Positions 1 to 12,236 of a DNA stretch of 64,000 bases are shown here, in pieces (position 1 is the first letter of the stretch; each line of letters starts with the position of its first letter). Position numbers and translations under genes: made by a program. The notes below the pieces were generated by a model. The model was not told the origin of the DNA and made no database searches. It worked only from the letters and a program-made list of their open reading frames with translations. Source of the stretch: Avena insularis. Taxonomy: Eukaryota > Streptophyta > Magnoliopsida > Poales > Poaceae. Where the stretch lies: assembly GCA_023614405.1 (NCBI GenBank), contig CM042697.1:187673189-187737188 (forward strand), given 5' to 3'.

Positions 1-1189
1 TCACCTACATAGTTATGGTGGACTGAAGCAATAGCGAAGCATGCACTAAACAACCTATAGAGACTCGATACAATGTTCTGTCACGGGAATATATTTTCCA
101 TGACCTCTACTCGCGTGTCAAGGCAATATATTGTCCATCTCATGTACATTCCGAACATGGATTCCGACCTATGCAATAGTAATAAACGCTCATCGAGCAA
201 CGGGTAATAAACATGGCATAACATGGCATACATGTCATGAAAACTTCAAACTATGGCCGCTAGTATAGTACTTTGAAATCAGGTACTAAGTCGATAGGGG
301 TTCCCATACACCGCATATGTGGTTAGCGCGCTCAATCTCAAAATAGGTGTCAAGAACTCAGGTCCTAGATGGACACAAGTGGGCGGTTAAAAACCAAATC
401 TCAATTATTACCCACCGGTGCCTCTTCATTAATTATATCCAGTTTAATATTTAATTAACTAGTTTTAATTAATACCATGATCATCTCCTCCTTTATGAAT
501 ATGACAACCCCCAACATTAGTGGAACATCGACAACGCAAAGCAGCACCTAAGGAAGCGACTACGAATCGCAAGGCCAACTGTCTACCCAAACAACAAGCA
601 ATAGGAGGTGTCCAAGGCAATATAAAGGTTGCATGGATATATAAAGGGGTACGAAATCTAAAGCATCGCAACACATGTAGGAATAGATCATTAGGAGGAA
701 GTAAAGACTATAAATGCAAAATAGGTAGAAAGGGGGAGAATGTTCACCTGGAAACACTGTCGAAGATTCATCCAAAGATCGGGTCGACACTCGCATCAAC
801 TCATCGGCCTAATCCATGAAGAAGCAAAGCACTAGAAGAAACACCAGATGCACTATTTCATACTACGGCAGAAGATCGGGCATGATGCTTGTATGATGTA
901 TGACATGGCGAATGATGTGATGCAATTAGGCAATATTAAATGGAACCGAGGTCCCGGTAATTAATTAGATAGTTCATGTTGTTTAGATAACCTGCAATTT
1001 TAAATGTTGTCTTAACAGGGCAAAACATGGCATCGGTTTGCTACAAAAATTTCAATGGAGACAATATAAGACTAAAAAATCCCACATATAGTCTCCATAC
1101 TTAATTATGAGGTGAATCAATATAACGCCCCAAAACTACCAAAAATATGTATGCAAACATGTTCAATTCATATGAAACAAGTATATATG
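1..1189. other. Unassigned non-coding DNA
   Basis: No convincing protein, RNA gene or complete element was recognised. The sequence is AT-rich and the short open frames overlap on both strands without recognisable domains. Around 501-516 the plus strand ends a C-rich run with CCCCCAACA, which read on the minus strand resembles the start of an LTR (TGTTGGGGG), so an LTR terminus may lie at about 516. A TATA-like string occurs near 637-645. By position this DNA may be internal sequence of the gypsy element G described at 44794-45941, but nothing in it proves this. Confidence 0.3.
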
Positions 1190-1557
1190 TCATTTATAAA
1201 AATAGGGGTCTTGGATAGGGGTCACACATCGGGTATCGGTGATCTTGGGGTCCATCGAGGGTTTGGGTTCAGGCTTCGATGAGGAGCAAGAAAACGCTTA
1301 GGTATGGTCTTCGAATCCGGGAAGGAGTTCTTGGGTTCCAGGACAAAGAGCTTCGAGCCATCTAAACCATGAGGTAGATCTTGATGTATGTGATGTCTTC
1401 GGTGCTCAACGACCTTGCACCGGTGACCAAGTCTTCGAAAGATCTTCACATGGGGACATTCCTCATCGGTGGTATTTCGGGATCGGCACTGGCGACTTCA
1501 GGTAGTGTCGGGTTTTTCCCCGAGTTCATCTGGTTCTTCGGCGCTTGTCTTGGTCAT
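1190..1557 (-). pseudogene. Broken gag-like or upstream ORF of a gypsy element
   Basis: Reading the minus strand from an ATG at 1557, a protein-like segment begins MTKTSAEEPDELGEKPDTT and then stops. The reading continues one frame over with strings such as EIPPMRNVPM and SLSTEDITYIKIYLM, interrupted by at least three further stops. The acidic, proline-containing start and the STEDITYIKIYLM string recall a leader ORF I associate with Triticeae gypsy elements, but I cannot name the family. It is a frameshifted remnant, not a working gene. It lies just downstream, on the minus strand, of a GC-rich stretch that may be the end of an LTR or a leader, which suits the first ORF of an element whose LTR resumes at 44794 beyond copia-1. 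Confidence 0.4.
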
Positions 1558-1718
1558 GGTTGACTTGGTCTTTGGCAGCAAAAAAAATCGCCTTGGCTAC
1601 CAATTCAACAGGAACAAGTGAAGCATCAGGTAGCCACACACGCTACTGCAGAATATGTGGCAGGAGGGGCGAAGCGGGGCCGTGAAGCGGCGAGCGTGGG
1701 CACCGGGAGGGAACCGCG
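1558..1718 (-). other. GC-rich leader or LTR end of element G
   Basis: This 161-bp stretch lies between the broken ORF and the left LTR of copia-1. Its half next to copia-1 is strongly GC-rich, like the DNA on the other flank of copia-1 (44794 onward). The simplest reading is that copia-1 split an LTR or leader of element G here. No clear PBS is visible; a string TTGGTAGCCAAGG on the minus strand only vaguely resembles one. Confidence 0.25.
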
Positions 1719-3066
1719 TGTTGGACCATGTAGAGATAAAACAAAACTTTTTCCTCTGAGGTAGAAGGCCACGAGGATTAACACTAAACGCGCAGTTGCG
1801 GATTACTGATGAAGAGCATCAGTTGAATGCATTGCAGTCCTCAAGATCTGACCCGCCAATCACGATCGTCCTGGTGCTGATCGTACAACACCTCAGCTGG
1901 TATCCACACGTACAAGGGGAGCACCGGCGGCAAACTGCTAGGTTTTGTAACGACGGCTGGACTGCTGAGGAGCTAGGGTTTCCAATGCATAGAATGAGCT
2001 AACAAAATCTCTCCTGGATTTTTGCGCCCCACTAGATATAGGGAGTGAACGTGGGCTTCACTTTGTGTCCCATTCACTAAAGCCCATATATTATTAGTCA
2101 TTGTGAGTCCGACTCACTGAATCAGTCCAAATCCGGCTCGGGTCCAACTCAACCAGATTTCCGGTTCAGATCCAATACGAACTTGATCCCGCTCTTAAGT
2201 GTGTGACCCCGCAGGCTCATGGCAACTTGGACGCGATTGGAGTCCGACTCTCAATCGATCAGTCGGTAGTGTCTCCTAGCAAAACGTGCCGACTCCCAAG
2301 TACCAAAGAGTCATGAAGACTTTCCTTTCCAATGTGACTTGCATCTGAGTCCCTTTTGCCTCACGATATACCTTGTCATACTATAGGCGAATAATTGTCA
2401 TCACTTAAATAGTCCAACTCTCTTCTCGATCCAAGATAAGTGATTCATCCGACTAACTCTTAGTCAATCGCCTTGGTTAACACTTAACCTAGTCGTGCAT
2501 GGCCATGCTTTCCGAATTATATCATCTGAGAGGGCCTAGAGAATATCTCTCCAACTGGAGGGGCAAAATACCATCTTGGTTATTCACATCACGCAACTTG
2601 ATTCTCAGTCAACCCGAACTCTGCCTTTATAACTGCTCAGTTACGGATCAACGTTTGACAGAACCTAAGTCGGTGATCCTCAACTCGGACTGTGCAATAA
2701 CCTCAGGTCTAAGGATTACATTGGTTGAGATATACAAATGACAACTTGTTCATTGTACCTCAATATGGGTCAATCCGACTTGCTAAACTCTTTAGACGAA
2801 TATGTGTAAGTCGGAATAGCATCTCCATGCTCATGACAAGTGGAACCGAGTCAGCAGCCGACTTTCACATTGGTCTAAGTTTTGTGTCCAGCACAACATC
2901 GATGACCAAGGATATTTAGTATAAACAACATGAATGTATAGTTCCAAAACCGAATCATATATTCAATGATACACATCAGATGTTTATACAAGGAAAACTT
3001 AATATATTCATGAATAAAATGGGAAATATCGTCATACATGATTGCCTCTAGGGCATATTCCCCACA
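1719..3066 (-). repeat. 3' LTR of copia-1
   Basis: The LTR starts TGTTGGACC and ends CCCCACA on the plus strand, next to a purine-rich tract on the minus strand. It matches the right LTR at 43450-44793 over its whole length with many substitutions. About 28 bp present in the right LTR near 43489-43516 are missing. The TATA region, intact in the right LTR (TATATATAG), is mutated here around 2032-2040. Confidence 0.87.
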
Positions 3067-3081
3067 GTCTCCCACTTGAAC
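3067..3081 (-). promoter_or_regulatory. Polypurine tract of copia-1
   Basis: Read on the minus strand, AAGTGGGAGAC lies directly against the LTR start TGTGGGG. This is the usual position and composition of the plus-strand DNA primer of an LTR retrotransposon. Confidence 0.7.
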
Positions 3082-3100
3082 TAGAGTCAATCTTCCGACA

Positions 3101-3751
3101 TCACATGTCTAGGCATCTAATGCCCATAGCTCTTAGGTGTGCCTCATGCTTCGGTTGTGGTAACGGCTTTGTCAATGGATCCACAATATTTGCATATGTG
3201 TGTACCTTGCATAACTTGATATCACCCTGATCCATGAACTGGAGTATCAAGTGGTACCGCATGAGTAGGTGCTTGTTATTCTGGTGTTGTCTAGGTTCCT
3301 TGGCTTGTGCAATAGCACCATTATTGTCACAATACACGTATAATGGGTTGGACGAGCCATGAACCACACCAAGATCCATGAGGAAATTCCTCATCCAAAC
3401 AGCTTCCTTTGCTCCCTCTGAGGCAGCAATATACTCAACCTCTGTTGTAGATGCAGACACAGTCTCTTGCTTGGAACTCTTCCAGCTCATAGCCTCTCCG
3501 TTTATCACAAATACATACCCGGATTGTGAACGCGAATCATCAGAGTCGGTAAGATAACTCACATCTGTGTAACCCTTTACACTGAGTTCATCTTCACCTC
3601 CATAAACCAAAAACATATCCTTAGTCCTTCTCAAGTACTTTAGGATATTTTTAGCCGCTGTCCAGTGGATTTCTACAGGATCAGCCTGGTATCTTCTCAC
3701 AACACTTAGATCATAAGAAACATCTGGTCTAGTACAAATCATGGCATACAT
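3101..3751 (-). pseudogene. copia-1 RNase H domain
   Basis: This is the C-terminal part of Copia pol. Recognisable family strings are MYAMICTRPDVSYDLSVV (end of RT and connection), the RNase H-type stretch with YTDVSYLTDSDDSRSQSGYV, SASTTEVEYIAASEGAKE, YVYCDNNGAIAQAKEP and the terminal ADPLTKPL-like string (here IVDPLTKPLPQ). The enzyme would remove RNA from the RNA:DNA hybrid in the virus-like particle. The 216-codon frame is open by itself but is out of phase with the RT fragment upstream, which it overlaps at 3729-3751, showing a frameshift. It ends about 35 bp from the LTR, the usual spacing for the end of pol. Confidence 0.85.
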
Positions 3752-4758
3752 GATTGGTCCGACTGCCGAGGCATACGGAATCGGTTGTCGAAGGACACTG
3801 ACTCTTGCTAAGTTTTACACCATGGGACATCAGTAAGAACCCCTTCTTAGACGATTCCATGTTGAACTTCTTCAACACTTTGTCCAAATAAGTACTCTGA
3901 CTCAATCCAATGAGCCATCTTGATCTATCTCTATAGATTTGGATTCCAAGAATATATGTTGCTTCACCCAAGTCTTTCATTGGGAAACTCATTTCCAATG
4001 ATTCCTTGGTTTCTTGCAACATCTAGACATCATTTCCCAATCAATAATATGTCATCCATATATTATATTAGAAAGTTTACTTTGCTCCCACTAAACTTCT
4101 TGTATAAACAAGAATCATGATCACTCTTGATGAAGCCAAATGATTTGACTACCTCATCAAATTGAATATTCCAACTCCGAGATGCTTGCTTCAACCCATA
4201 AATGGATTTATGAAGTTTGCACACCTTATCAGCATTAGCCGGATCGACAAAACCCTCGGGTTGTATCATATACACGTCATCGGTTAAATTTCCATTAAAG
4301 AAAGTCGTTTTGACATCCATCTATCATATCTCATAGTCGAAATAGGCTGCTATAGCTAACATGATCCGGACTGACTTAAGCATTGCTACGGGCGAGAAGG
4401 TATCTTCGTAATCAACTCCTTGAACTTGTCAGAACCCCTTCGCAACAATACGTGCTTTATAGACGGAAACATTTCCATCCATATCAGTTTTCTTCTTAAA
4501 GACACATTTGCACTCGACGGGTCTTGCACCATCTGGCAGATCAACCAAGTTACAAACTTGATTTTCATCCATGGACTTTAACTCGGATCGCATGGCTCCA
4601 AGCCATGACTCGAAATTAGATCCCACCATTGCTTCCGAATAATTTACCGGCTCATCACTGTCTAACAGTAATACATCACAAACACTTCGTAATCTCGCCG
4701 ATCTTTGTAGTACAGGTGCTCCTGCCGGCTCAGCTACCACGACCAGCTCAACCTCCAA
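3729..4758 (-). pseudogene. copia-1 reverse transcriptase, broken
   Basis: Copia RT is spread over three fragments: 4429-4758 (NYSEAMVGSNFESWLGAM, CVFKKKTDMDGN, ARIVAKGF), 4063-4320 (MDVKTTFFNGNLTDDVYM, HKSIYGLKQASRSWN) and 3729-4022 (SFPMKDLGEATYILGIQI). The catalytic YMDD box is at 4051-4062 and is directly preceded by an in-frame stop. Frameshifts also lie near 4320-4429 and just past the YMDD box. The protein would copy element RNA into DNA. The breaks make this copy inactive. Confidence 0.88.
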
Positions 4759-4767
4759 GGTTTTTTC

Positions 4768-5048
4768 CTACTTGCTACTAGCCGGTTCCTCTCTATTTTC
4801 TTCGAGCTGCACTGTCCTCCCACTTACTCCCTGACTGAGAAACTCTTTCTCAAGGAAGACACCATTCCGAGCGACAAATACTTTGCCCTCTTCTCGGTTG
4901 TAGAAGTAGTAACCCAAGGTTTCCCTCGGATACCCCAAGAAAATAAACTTATCCGACTTGGCCGTAAGCTTGTCCGACTGAAGTCGCTTGACAAATGCTT
5001 CACAACCCCAAATCTTAAGAAAAGCAGACTTGGCTTTTTGCCTGTCCA
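4768..5048 (-). pseudogene. copia-1 integrase C-terminal part
   Basis: The minus strand encodes the conserved Copia integrase tail with FLKIWGCEAFVKRLQSDKLT and FIFLGYPRETLGYYFYNREE, followed by a variable region rich in E and S. It is cut at 5048 by solo LTR A; the other half resumes at 6556 with HEMW on the far side. In Copia polyproteins this segment links the catalytic core to RT and helps bind DNA. Confidence 0.83.
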
Positions 5049-6555
5049 TGATGACCCACAAGTATAGGGGTTGTATCGCAGTGCTTTCGATAAATAGGAG
5101 TATCGATCCCAACGAGGAGCATAAGGTGATGAATAGTGGTATGGAGCAGGAAATCCCTGTGAATACTTAGTAAACGGATTTTTAGTGGTTATCTGACAAG
5201 GAAACAAAACAAAGAGCAAGTAACAGAAGTAACAAACAAATGGAGCAAGTGGCCCAATCCTTTCTTAGCAAAGGACAAGCCGGTGGAAATACTTATAAGG
5301 ACCAAACGTTCTCAAGGACACATCGGAATTCTGTCAAGTGCTTTCGCTTCAAATAGCTGAGTACTCTTTTCTGGTGTTTGTAAGTGTTGTGTGGGTGAAC
5401 CAGTGCTAACATACCGCCCTTCCTAGGACTAATACATACTTGTGATTAAACCCCCTGCAAACATCCGTAATTACAGGAAAGTAATTAAGATATAAATCTA
5501 ACCACGGCCTTAAACTCTGAGATCCTACACTCCCTTGTGCAAAGGTGTCCTAACGGGGTTTCAGGTTTCTGTCACTCCGGCAACCCCGCGATTAGTATCC
5601 AAATACACAATGCATTCCCCTAGGCCCATAAATGGTGAAGTGTCATGTAGTCGACATTCACATGACACCACTAGAAGAATAGCACCACAACTTAAATACT
5701 AAACCATTGAATAATAACTCATCACAGATTCACTACTAACAACATGACTTCTCCCATGTCCTCAAGAACTAAACGAACTAATCATAAGACATCATATGGA
5801 TCAATATCAAATATGATATGATAATGGATAACAATCTGAACATAAACAATAATCCAATGGTTCCACTCACAAGCATTAACTACAATAGTAATCAACACCG
5901 GGAAAGTTTCCCCTAATGAACTAAGCAATATCCAACACAATTGTTACAATGGGACGGAGTGGTGGTGATGGTGCTGGTGGAGATGATGGTGTGGATGATG
6001 ATGATCCTGATGAAGCCTAGCTTGATGACGATGTTGATGGCGATGTTCCCCCCTCTCCGAGAAGGACTTCCATCGGCAGAAATCTGTCTGCCGGAGAGAT
6101 CATTCTCTCTCGGTGTTTTCCGCCCCAGAGGCGGCGAAAATCTATCTGTGGTTGCTCCCCTGGTATTGGGGTTCCGAAGGGAAGATATAGGCGAAGGGGC
6201 GGAGTCGGAGGCCGGGCAGGTGGGCCACACCTGCCCTAGGTGCGGGGGCAGGTGGGCCCACGCCTAGGGGGGTGTGGGCCCCCTGAGGCCCATCTCCGTC
6301 CCTCCTTCTGGCTTCCTTCGTCTTCTAGTAAAATAATGTGTTTCCATATTTTTCTGGTATTTTTCTGATCTTTGCAAAATTGCACTGAAACGCCTTATTT
6401 TCCATCAGAATCCAGACTCCAGTAGTCCATCCTCCAAGAATCATCCAACATGCATAAATAGATGAAAAGCCATAAGTAATACCTCACAATAAGAAAAATA
6501 TCAATGAATAGAGGTAAATTATGATATAGAAAGGTGATGCAAATTGGGCGTATCA
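5049..6555 (-). mobile_element. Solo LTR A (gypsy-type) in copia-1 integrase
   Basis: A 1,507-bp block starts TGATGACCC and ends GCGTATCA. It is flanked by gtcca (5044-5048) and atcca (6556-6560), a 5-bp TSD with one mismatch. The integrase reading of copia-1 resumes directly across it. There is no gag, pol, PBS or PPT, so this is a single LTR left after recombination. Orientation is inferred from a TATA-like string on the minus strand at 6184-6190 beside a GC-rich tract, the same layout as the LTRs of element J. The wording of its ends resembles abundant Triticeae gypsy LTRs; the family is not named. Confidence 0.82.
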
Positions 6556-7290
6556 ATCCACATCTCATGTGGTGTCTTCTCTACCGACTTTGATGGTACT
6601 CTATTTAGTATGAACTCTGTTTTTCTAGATAATAACCCCAAAATGACAAAGGCAGATATGTCAGACTCATCATCGATCGTACCATGTCCAACAAGGTCCG
6701 ATTCCGCCTTTCCGAGACACCGTTCCTCTACTGTATTACCTGCGGAGTAAGTTGTGGAACTATTCCACAACCTTTCAGATGGTCATCAAACTCATGGCTC
6801 ATGTACTCGCCTCCTCGGTCTGACCGAAGAAACTTTATTTTCTTGCCGAGTTGATTCTGTACGTCATTCTAGAATTCTTTGAACTTTTCAAAGGCTTCTG
6901 AATTATGTTTCATCAAGTAGATATATCCATACCTACTCAAATCATCAGTGAAGGTAATGAAGTATTCATAACCGCCTCTGGCTGTCGTGCTCATTGGTCC
7001 ACATACATCACTATGTACTAGTCCCAACAAGTCGGACGCCCTTCCACAAATCTTTGCAAAAGGTGTCTTCGTCATTTTGTCGAGTAGGCAAGATTCGCAT
7101 GTCTTGAACGACACCAAGTCGAGCGAAGTTAGGAGTCCATCATCATGGATCTTCTTCATGCGTTTCCAACTTATATTACCAAGCCGACAGTGCCAAAAGT
7201 AAGTCATATTCAGATCATTTGGTTTCAACCTTTTAACATTTATGTTATAAACCGACTCACCATCAATATTCAAAATAAATAACCTGTCCT
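6556..7290 (-). pseudogene. copia-1 integrase core and pre-integrase zinc domain
   Basis: The fragment at 6869-7273 contains the HHCC-type pre-integrase domain (WHCRLGNISWKRMKKI, then CESCLLDKM). It continues into the catalytic core with the first acidic residues in VHSDVCGP and FTDDLSRYGYIYL. A second fragment (6519-6770 in another frame) holds the end of the core (EFILNRVPSKSVEKTPHEMW). Stops and frameshifts lie between about 6770 and 6870. The normal enzyme inserts the element DNA into the chromosome. Confidence 0.85.
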
Positions 7291-7835
7291 AGACAGGTGA
7301 AAAGCCGTGAAACATATCATTCAAATATAAAGAACAATCATTATTCTTAATATTTGACTCATAGCCTTGCATCATCAAACATGAAGCTTAAATAATGTTT
7401 TGACTGAGCACTGGAACATAATAACAATTATTCAGTTCCATAATGAATCCGGAAGGTAAATGAAGCTGCATCATGCCGACTTCCAATGCAGCGCATCTCG
7501 CTTTTTTCGGACTCGAATATCACTTTGCCTCATGCTACGCTCCTAGCTCTTACTAGTTCCTGCAACGAGTTTCATATGTGAATAATTGATCTGGTATCAT
7601 ATATCCAAGAATTATTAGGTGCATCAGCAAAATAAATGTCTATAACATTGCAAACAAGTGTACCTGATTCGGAAGTCATACCTCCACTCTTGTCTTTATC
7701 AGCCAAATACTTGCTGCAATTCCTCTTCTAGTGGACATCCGCCTTGCAATAGAAGCAAGTGGATCCGGCTGAAGGAGATGGATTAGTCCGTGAGGAAGCG
7801 CTTGGGACCGGGTCTTGAGCCTGCTTTCCTCTCGA
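7291..7835 (-). pseudogene. copia-1 protease and gag zinc knuckle, broken
   Basis: The minus strand shows a damaged CCHC knuckle of the form CFYCKADVH, followed by a stop (about 7710-7756). Next comes a Copia protease-like string WIYDTRS (about 7590-7609), where the active-site DTG has become DTR. Several stops follow down to the integrase. Upstream the coding joins gag across the B insertion: gag coding to the right of B (from 41582) and this stretch to its left share the CTTAG duplication. Confidence 0.68.
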
Positions 7836-7840
7836 CTTAG

Positions 7841-8585
7841 TGTAGAGGTCCCAACCTTTAATAAGGTAGAGATCCCTATGTTTACAATGCTAGTCCATGG
7901 ATCAATAGCTAGCATCCACAGTTAAGATGTAATATCAAGAAACAATGGTCATAATACAACTTTATAACAAAGAATAAAATAATTCATTACATCTTACATA
8001 GCTCCTTTGGCTATCTCATTACAATGCAGCAGAAATAACTATAAAGCATGGATTCCTTCATCTTCAAAGTGCCATAGGCAATCATGTTGGTTGTAGACTT
8101 GTAATCCTAATCAACACACTTCACTAACATCAAACAAACCTGCAACATAATAAGTTATAGCCACAAGGGTCAATACATTTGAATTGTATTGGCAAGTGAT
8201 ACTATGGTAGTATAGTGGTAACTATCACCTATATGCATTTGGCTAAGTGGAGCTTAGGCTTGCTTTGCTCAAAATAGGTTTTCCTTATCATTTGAAAACA
8301 CTAAGTTTTTGTTTGTCAAAAATCACCCAAGGCATCTACCAATCAAAGATTGAAGATCCTTTAACCCTTGTTCAACCACAAGTTTTTAACTTAGAAATTG
8401 GGATGAGGAGATTCTTGATAGCTTCCATGTCTTGATGCTCAAATTGTCCATTGCCGGGGACACGGCTAAGTACTTAGATTTTACTCTCTCGATAGGTGGT
8501 GCACTTTACCCACAAGACTCGACATGCATCGAGACAAGATCTTTCAGAAGCCTTCCCTTAGACCAAAATGGACGCGTTCCCAAAC
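7841..8585 (-). repeat. 3' LTR of B, first part
   Basis: This is the first 745 bp of B's left LTR, up to the CAAAC duplication made by element C (8581-8585). It matches 37023-37767 closely. It contains a conserved LTR module at about 8446-8520 (GTCCATTGCCGGGGAC, then CGGCTAAGTACTTAG) that is also found in C, D and I. Confidence 0.92.
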
Positions 8586-8679
8586 TGTAAGATCCCTCCT
8601 TTATAAAGGAAAAGGATCCCTGTGATTGCAATGCTAGTCCCTGGATCATTGCTAGCATCCATAGTTTAAGATGAAGTAC
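8586..8679 (-). repeat. 3' LTR of C, first part
   Basis: These 94 bp are the start of C's left LTR, ending in the AGTAC duplicated by insertion of D. They match 28267-28360 with one visible difference. Confidence 0.9.
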
Positions 8680-9713
8680 TGTCACATCCCAAGATTTTCC
8701 AAATCTTGTAATGTGAAAAATAAATGAATAAAATAAAACTTTGTTTGATTTTCAGGGCCAGAAGAAACTTTTTGAATCCAATTGGAAACCTTCAAACCAA
8801 GTTGGATCAAATAAATCCTAAAGGGATTTAAAAAGATAAACATTTGATAAAGGAAAATAAAATATTTTGGAAATACTATTTTGGATCTTTTAAATAAAAG
8901 GATTTGGTTTTCAAATGAAATAGAAGTTTTACAAATAAGGATTATTTTATAGAGCCAAATTAAACCTTGGCCAAGATTATGAAATAAAATGCTTTGTTTT
9001 GATAAAAAATAGTAAAGGTTTATTTTAAATAAATTAATAAGGATTTAATATCCAAGTTTTATAAATAAAGGTTTTACTATTTTAATTAACCATCAAAACT
9101 TATTTATTTATTTAAAATAAGTTTTCCAAGTATTTTATATTCCCAAATAAAACCTACTGTTTTGGTTTGAAAATAATTAGATTTCAAAAAGAGTATTTAA
9201 ATAAAAACAAAGCCTATTTGATTTAATAACAATGGTCTATTTATTTAATTAATAATGGACCCTATAATAAAAATTATTATTTTGGATTTGGAATTTTGGT
9301 TTATGTTATGAAGAACCAAATCCAAAGTTACAAAGTGTGGTGAAAGTTTGAATGGATTTGGATGATGTTTGTTTGTTTGAATTCAAAATCAGAAATTAGA
9401 AATAGAAAAAGAAAAAGCTATACAGGAAGAAAAAAATGGTTTTGGTCGACCCAACCCAGCAGCCCAACAAGGCCCAGAACCAGCCCAGCTCCCCCTCCCT
9501 GAAGAAAAACGTTTCGCACTCAGTTTCTAACCCGAACAGACGCTGACTGGTGGCCCTCTTCTTCCTCTCATTCCTCGGCTCACGACAAGGGACCCACGCA
9601 GCCAGCTCACTCCTCCTTCTTCCTCGCGACGACCACGCCGGCCGTTTCTGCCAGTGATTCCGCGGCTTCAATTCACCTTAATGCGGCCACCATTACTCGC
9701 CGTGACCACGCCC

Positions 9714-9721
9714 ATTTAAAC
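9714..9721 (+). promoter_or_regulatory. TATA-like element in D 5' LTR
   Basis: ATTTAAAC is followed within about 10 bp by a pyrimidine-rich tract (CTCTCCTCCATTTCCCC), the usual setting of a plant transcription start. The same arrangement recurs in the 3' LTR of D (about 15722-15729) and, on the minus strand, in C at about 30719-30725. This is assigned by position and composition only. Confidence 0.4.
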
Positions 9722-12095
9722 GCCAGCGTCTCTCCTCCATTTCCCCTCTGTCTCCTCCCCTAAGCACGCCCCCAGGCTGTCGAATTTGGCTCGACACTCT
9801 CACTGCTCCGACGACCCTCCTTGTCGATTCCGGCCAAGTCTCACCACCCCGTGCCTCCCCGAGCACACGAGCAGACTCCCCACTCCCAGGCGCATCTTCC
9901 TGTACCCTCAGTTCAACCGCGGGCGCCCCTGAGCGTCGATTTTGACGACCTCTGAACGCCACCGCGTCTGTCTTCAACTCCGGCAAGTACCCAGGTAGTT
10001 TCTGACCGCCCCTTCCCCTCTCGTTCACGCACACACCTACACCGTGTCCTACTGCATCTGAGCATGCCCTTGTCCTGCCTTAGGGCGATCTGCAGCATCG
10101 CCTCGACAACAACCAGAACCGCCTGACGACGTTCCCCACTCCGGCGAGCGATTACTCCTACGACCGAGCGCCCCTTGACCCAAGAAGACCACGTAAGCTT
10201 CCCCAATCCTCTGTGATCTCGGTGAGCATCTCCCCTGCTCCTCTCGCTTCCTGTTCACGCCGATACGCGTGTGAGCTGCACCACCGCGTGCCGTCGTCAG
10301 CCGCCGCCAGTTCTTGGCGGGGCAACGTCCGATCCAGATCCGAGGCACGCGATTGATTGACTTATCGAAGGGGTAAGATAGATCCTGTGCCGCACGATTC
10401 CCTTTTAATCCAACGGCCTACAGCACGCGATCCACCCGAACCGGTACCAGCGAATAGCGTTGCGACGCGTGGCCTGTTCTTATTTAAAACAGAAGTTTGA
10501 AATCTGATTTAGGTGTGATTTTGAAAACCCTATAACTTTTGATCCACACGTCCAAAATTTACAAATTTGATATCATTGGAATCAGTGGAACAAGCCCTAG
10601 CCAACCATGTAATTGGTTTAGTAAATAGTATCTGTTAGATTGTTTGTTTTTGCAGAAACTTTTGTATGCTTGTTTAGATTAGAAAAATTATTCAAAAATG
10701 ATTTTGAGGTTGAAACCTTGGCAAATTAGTTTGTGATGAACTTACTAACCCTAGGAACCAACCCATGGAGTTAAAAATGAATTTGATAAAATTGAGGATG
10801 GATTAATTGATTTAGCCCATTTCTAACCAAATAAAAATATTGGTTTTATTATGAAAATGTTTTTGGAGTAAAAAAACTTTGGGAAAATGTTTTGGATCAA
10901 ACCTACTGACCCTAAACACCAAGTTTTGAGAAAAAACAACTTATTTGGTGAACAACCTAGAGTTGTTGCTTTGATAAAAATATTTTCCACCACATAAAAT
11001 AATGAATGGATTTAAAAATGGTTTATGGATAAAACCCTTTTGCAAATGACTTTGCCACTTTGGAAAAATGACCATTTTGAACCTTACCAAGTTTAGAATC
11101 CTAGTGGAGACCATCTTTGCAAATAAAACAACCCCTTGCATGCTTGCATGCATAACTTAGATCCCATTGTTTTATGTGTGTGAAATGTTTGATTGATTAT
11201 TGGTTTGGAATGTTTGTTGATATTGTGTTTACTTGATTGATTGTAGTGAAGTTAGAAAAGTGTGAGACTAGCAAGATCAAGGAGTTAACCAACATTCCCT
11301 ACCAAAAGAAAGGCAAGTTACACTATCATCTAAAGTCCTACTATTTTCATTATACTTAGTGGATTTTGAAACATGCATGAAAATAATTTTATACTTATGC
11401 TATGCTAAACCCTAATAGGATACCCTATACATTCCTTAGTGAAAACAATGTAGTTGTTACATGCTTAGCCATGCTATATTTTGAAAAGAGATACATGTTG
11501 AGATTTTATGAAGTTGAGAAAAGGACTTGTGATTTTATATAATAAAACAAGGACTCAATGAACCACCTGGGTGGCCAAGGATACTTTAAGTTTTTGGAGA
11601 AGGTGGCAAAAAAAGGAACCATGTCTATGGCAATCTCTTTGTGTTGTGCTCCAAACGAAAACCACCCAGGAAACTTAGAGATTGAACATGTTTCTCCAAT
11701 TGTGGCTTTCGTGTGCAACCACATGCTATTATAGCTCTGGCTTAGTCAACTACATTGGGAAGACCCATACATTGTCTTCAGTTTACTGGACATGGGGACC
11801 TGGAATCCTACATGGGTGTTGAAGACAAGCTAGCAATGGTGTATGGGAGGACCCTCTGGAAAGACTTCGTCACATTCTCAATCTGTCGGTACTCCATCTT
11901 GGTGAGCACTAATCCAGTGGCCACTGGTGGCAAAAAGATGGGATTGTGACATGTGGGTAAAGTGTACTACTTCTGCAGAAGATAATAAAATCTAAGTACT
12001 TAGCCGTGTCCCCATTTATGGACAATACTGAGCAACTAAAGTTTGAAGCTATGGGAAATCTCGACATTCTAATTTCTAAAAGAAAACTTATAAAA

Positions 12096-12236
12096 CTTGA
12101 TGCACTTGGGGGTACCAAGGAGCTCAAGAGATTTTGATAAAACTTGATGCACTTGGGGGTACCAAGGAGCTCAAGAGATTTTGATGAAACTTGATGCACT
12201 TGGGGTTACCAGGGAGCTCAAGGGATTTTTGACAAG
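12096..12236 (+). repeat. 47-bp tandem repeat in D 5' LTR
   Basis: Three head-to-tail copies of a unit beginning CTTGATGCACTTGGGG start at 12096, 12143 and 12190, with a fourth, strongly diverged copy after them (to about 12290). The third copy has small changes. The matching part of element B's LTR is shorter and shows no such array, so the array appears to be an expansion in D's branch. Confidence 0.8.

Noticed and set aside
465..819. Short open frames at the left edge as host genes
   Set aside because: Overlapping frames on both strands, no codon bias or domain visible, no splice context.
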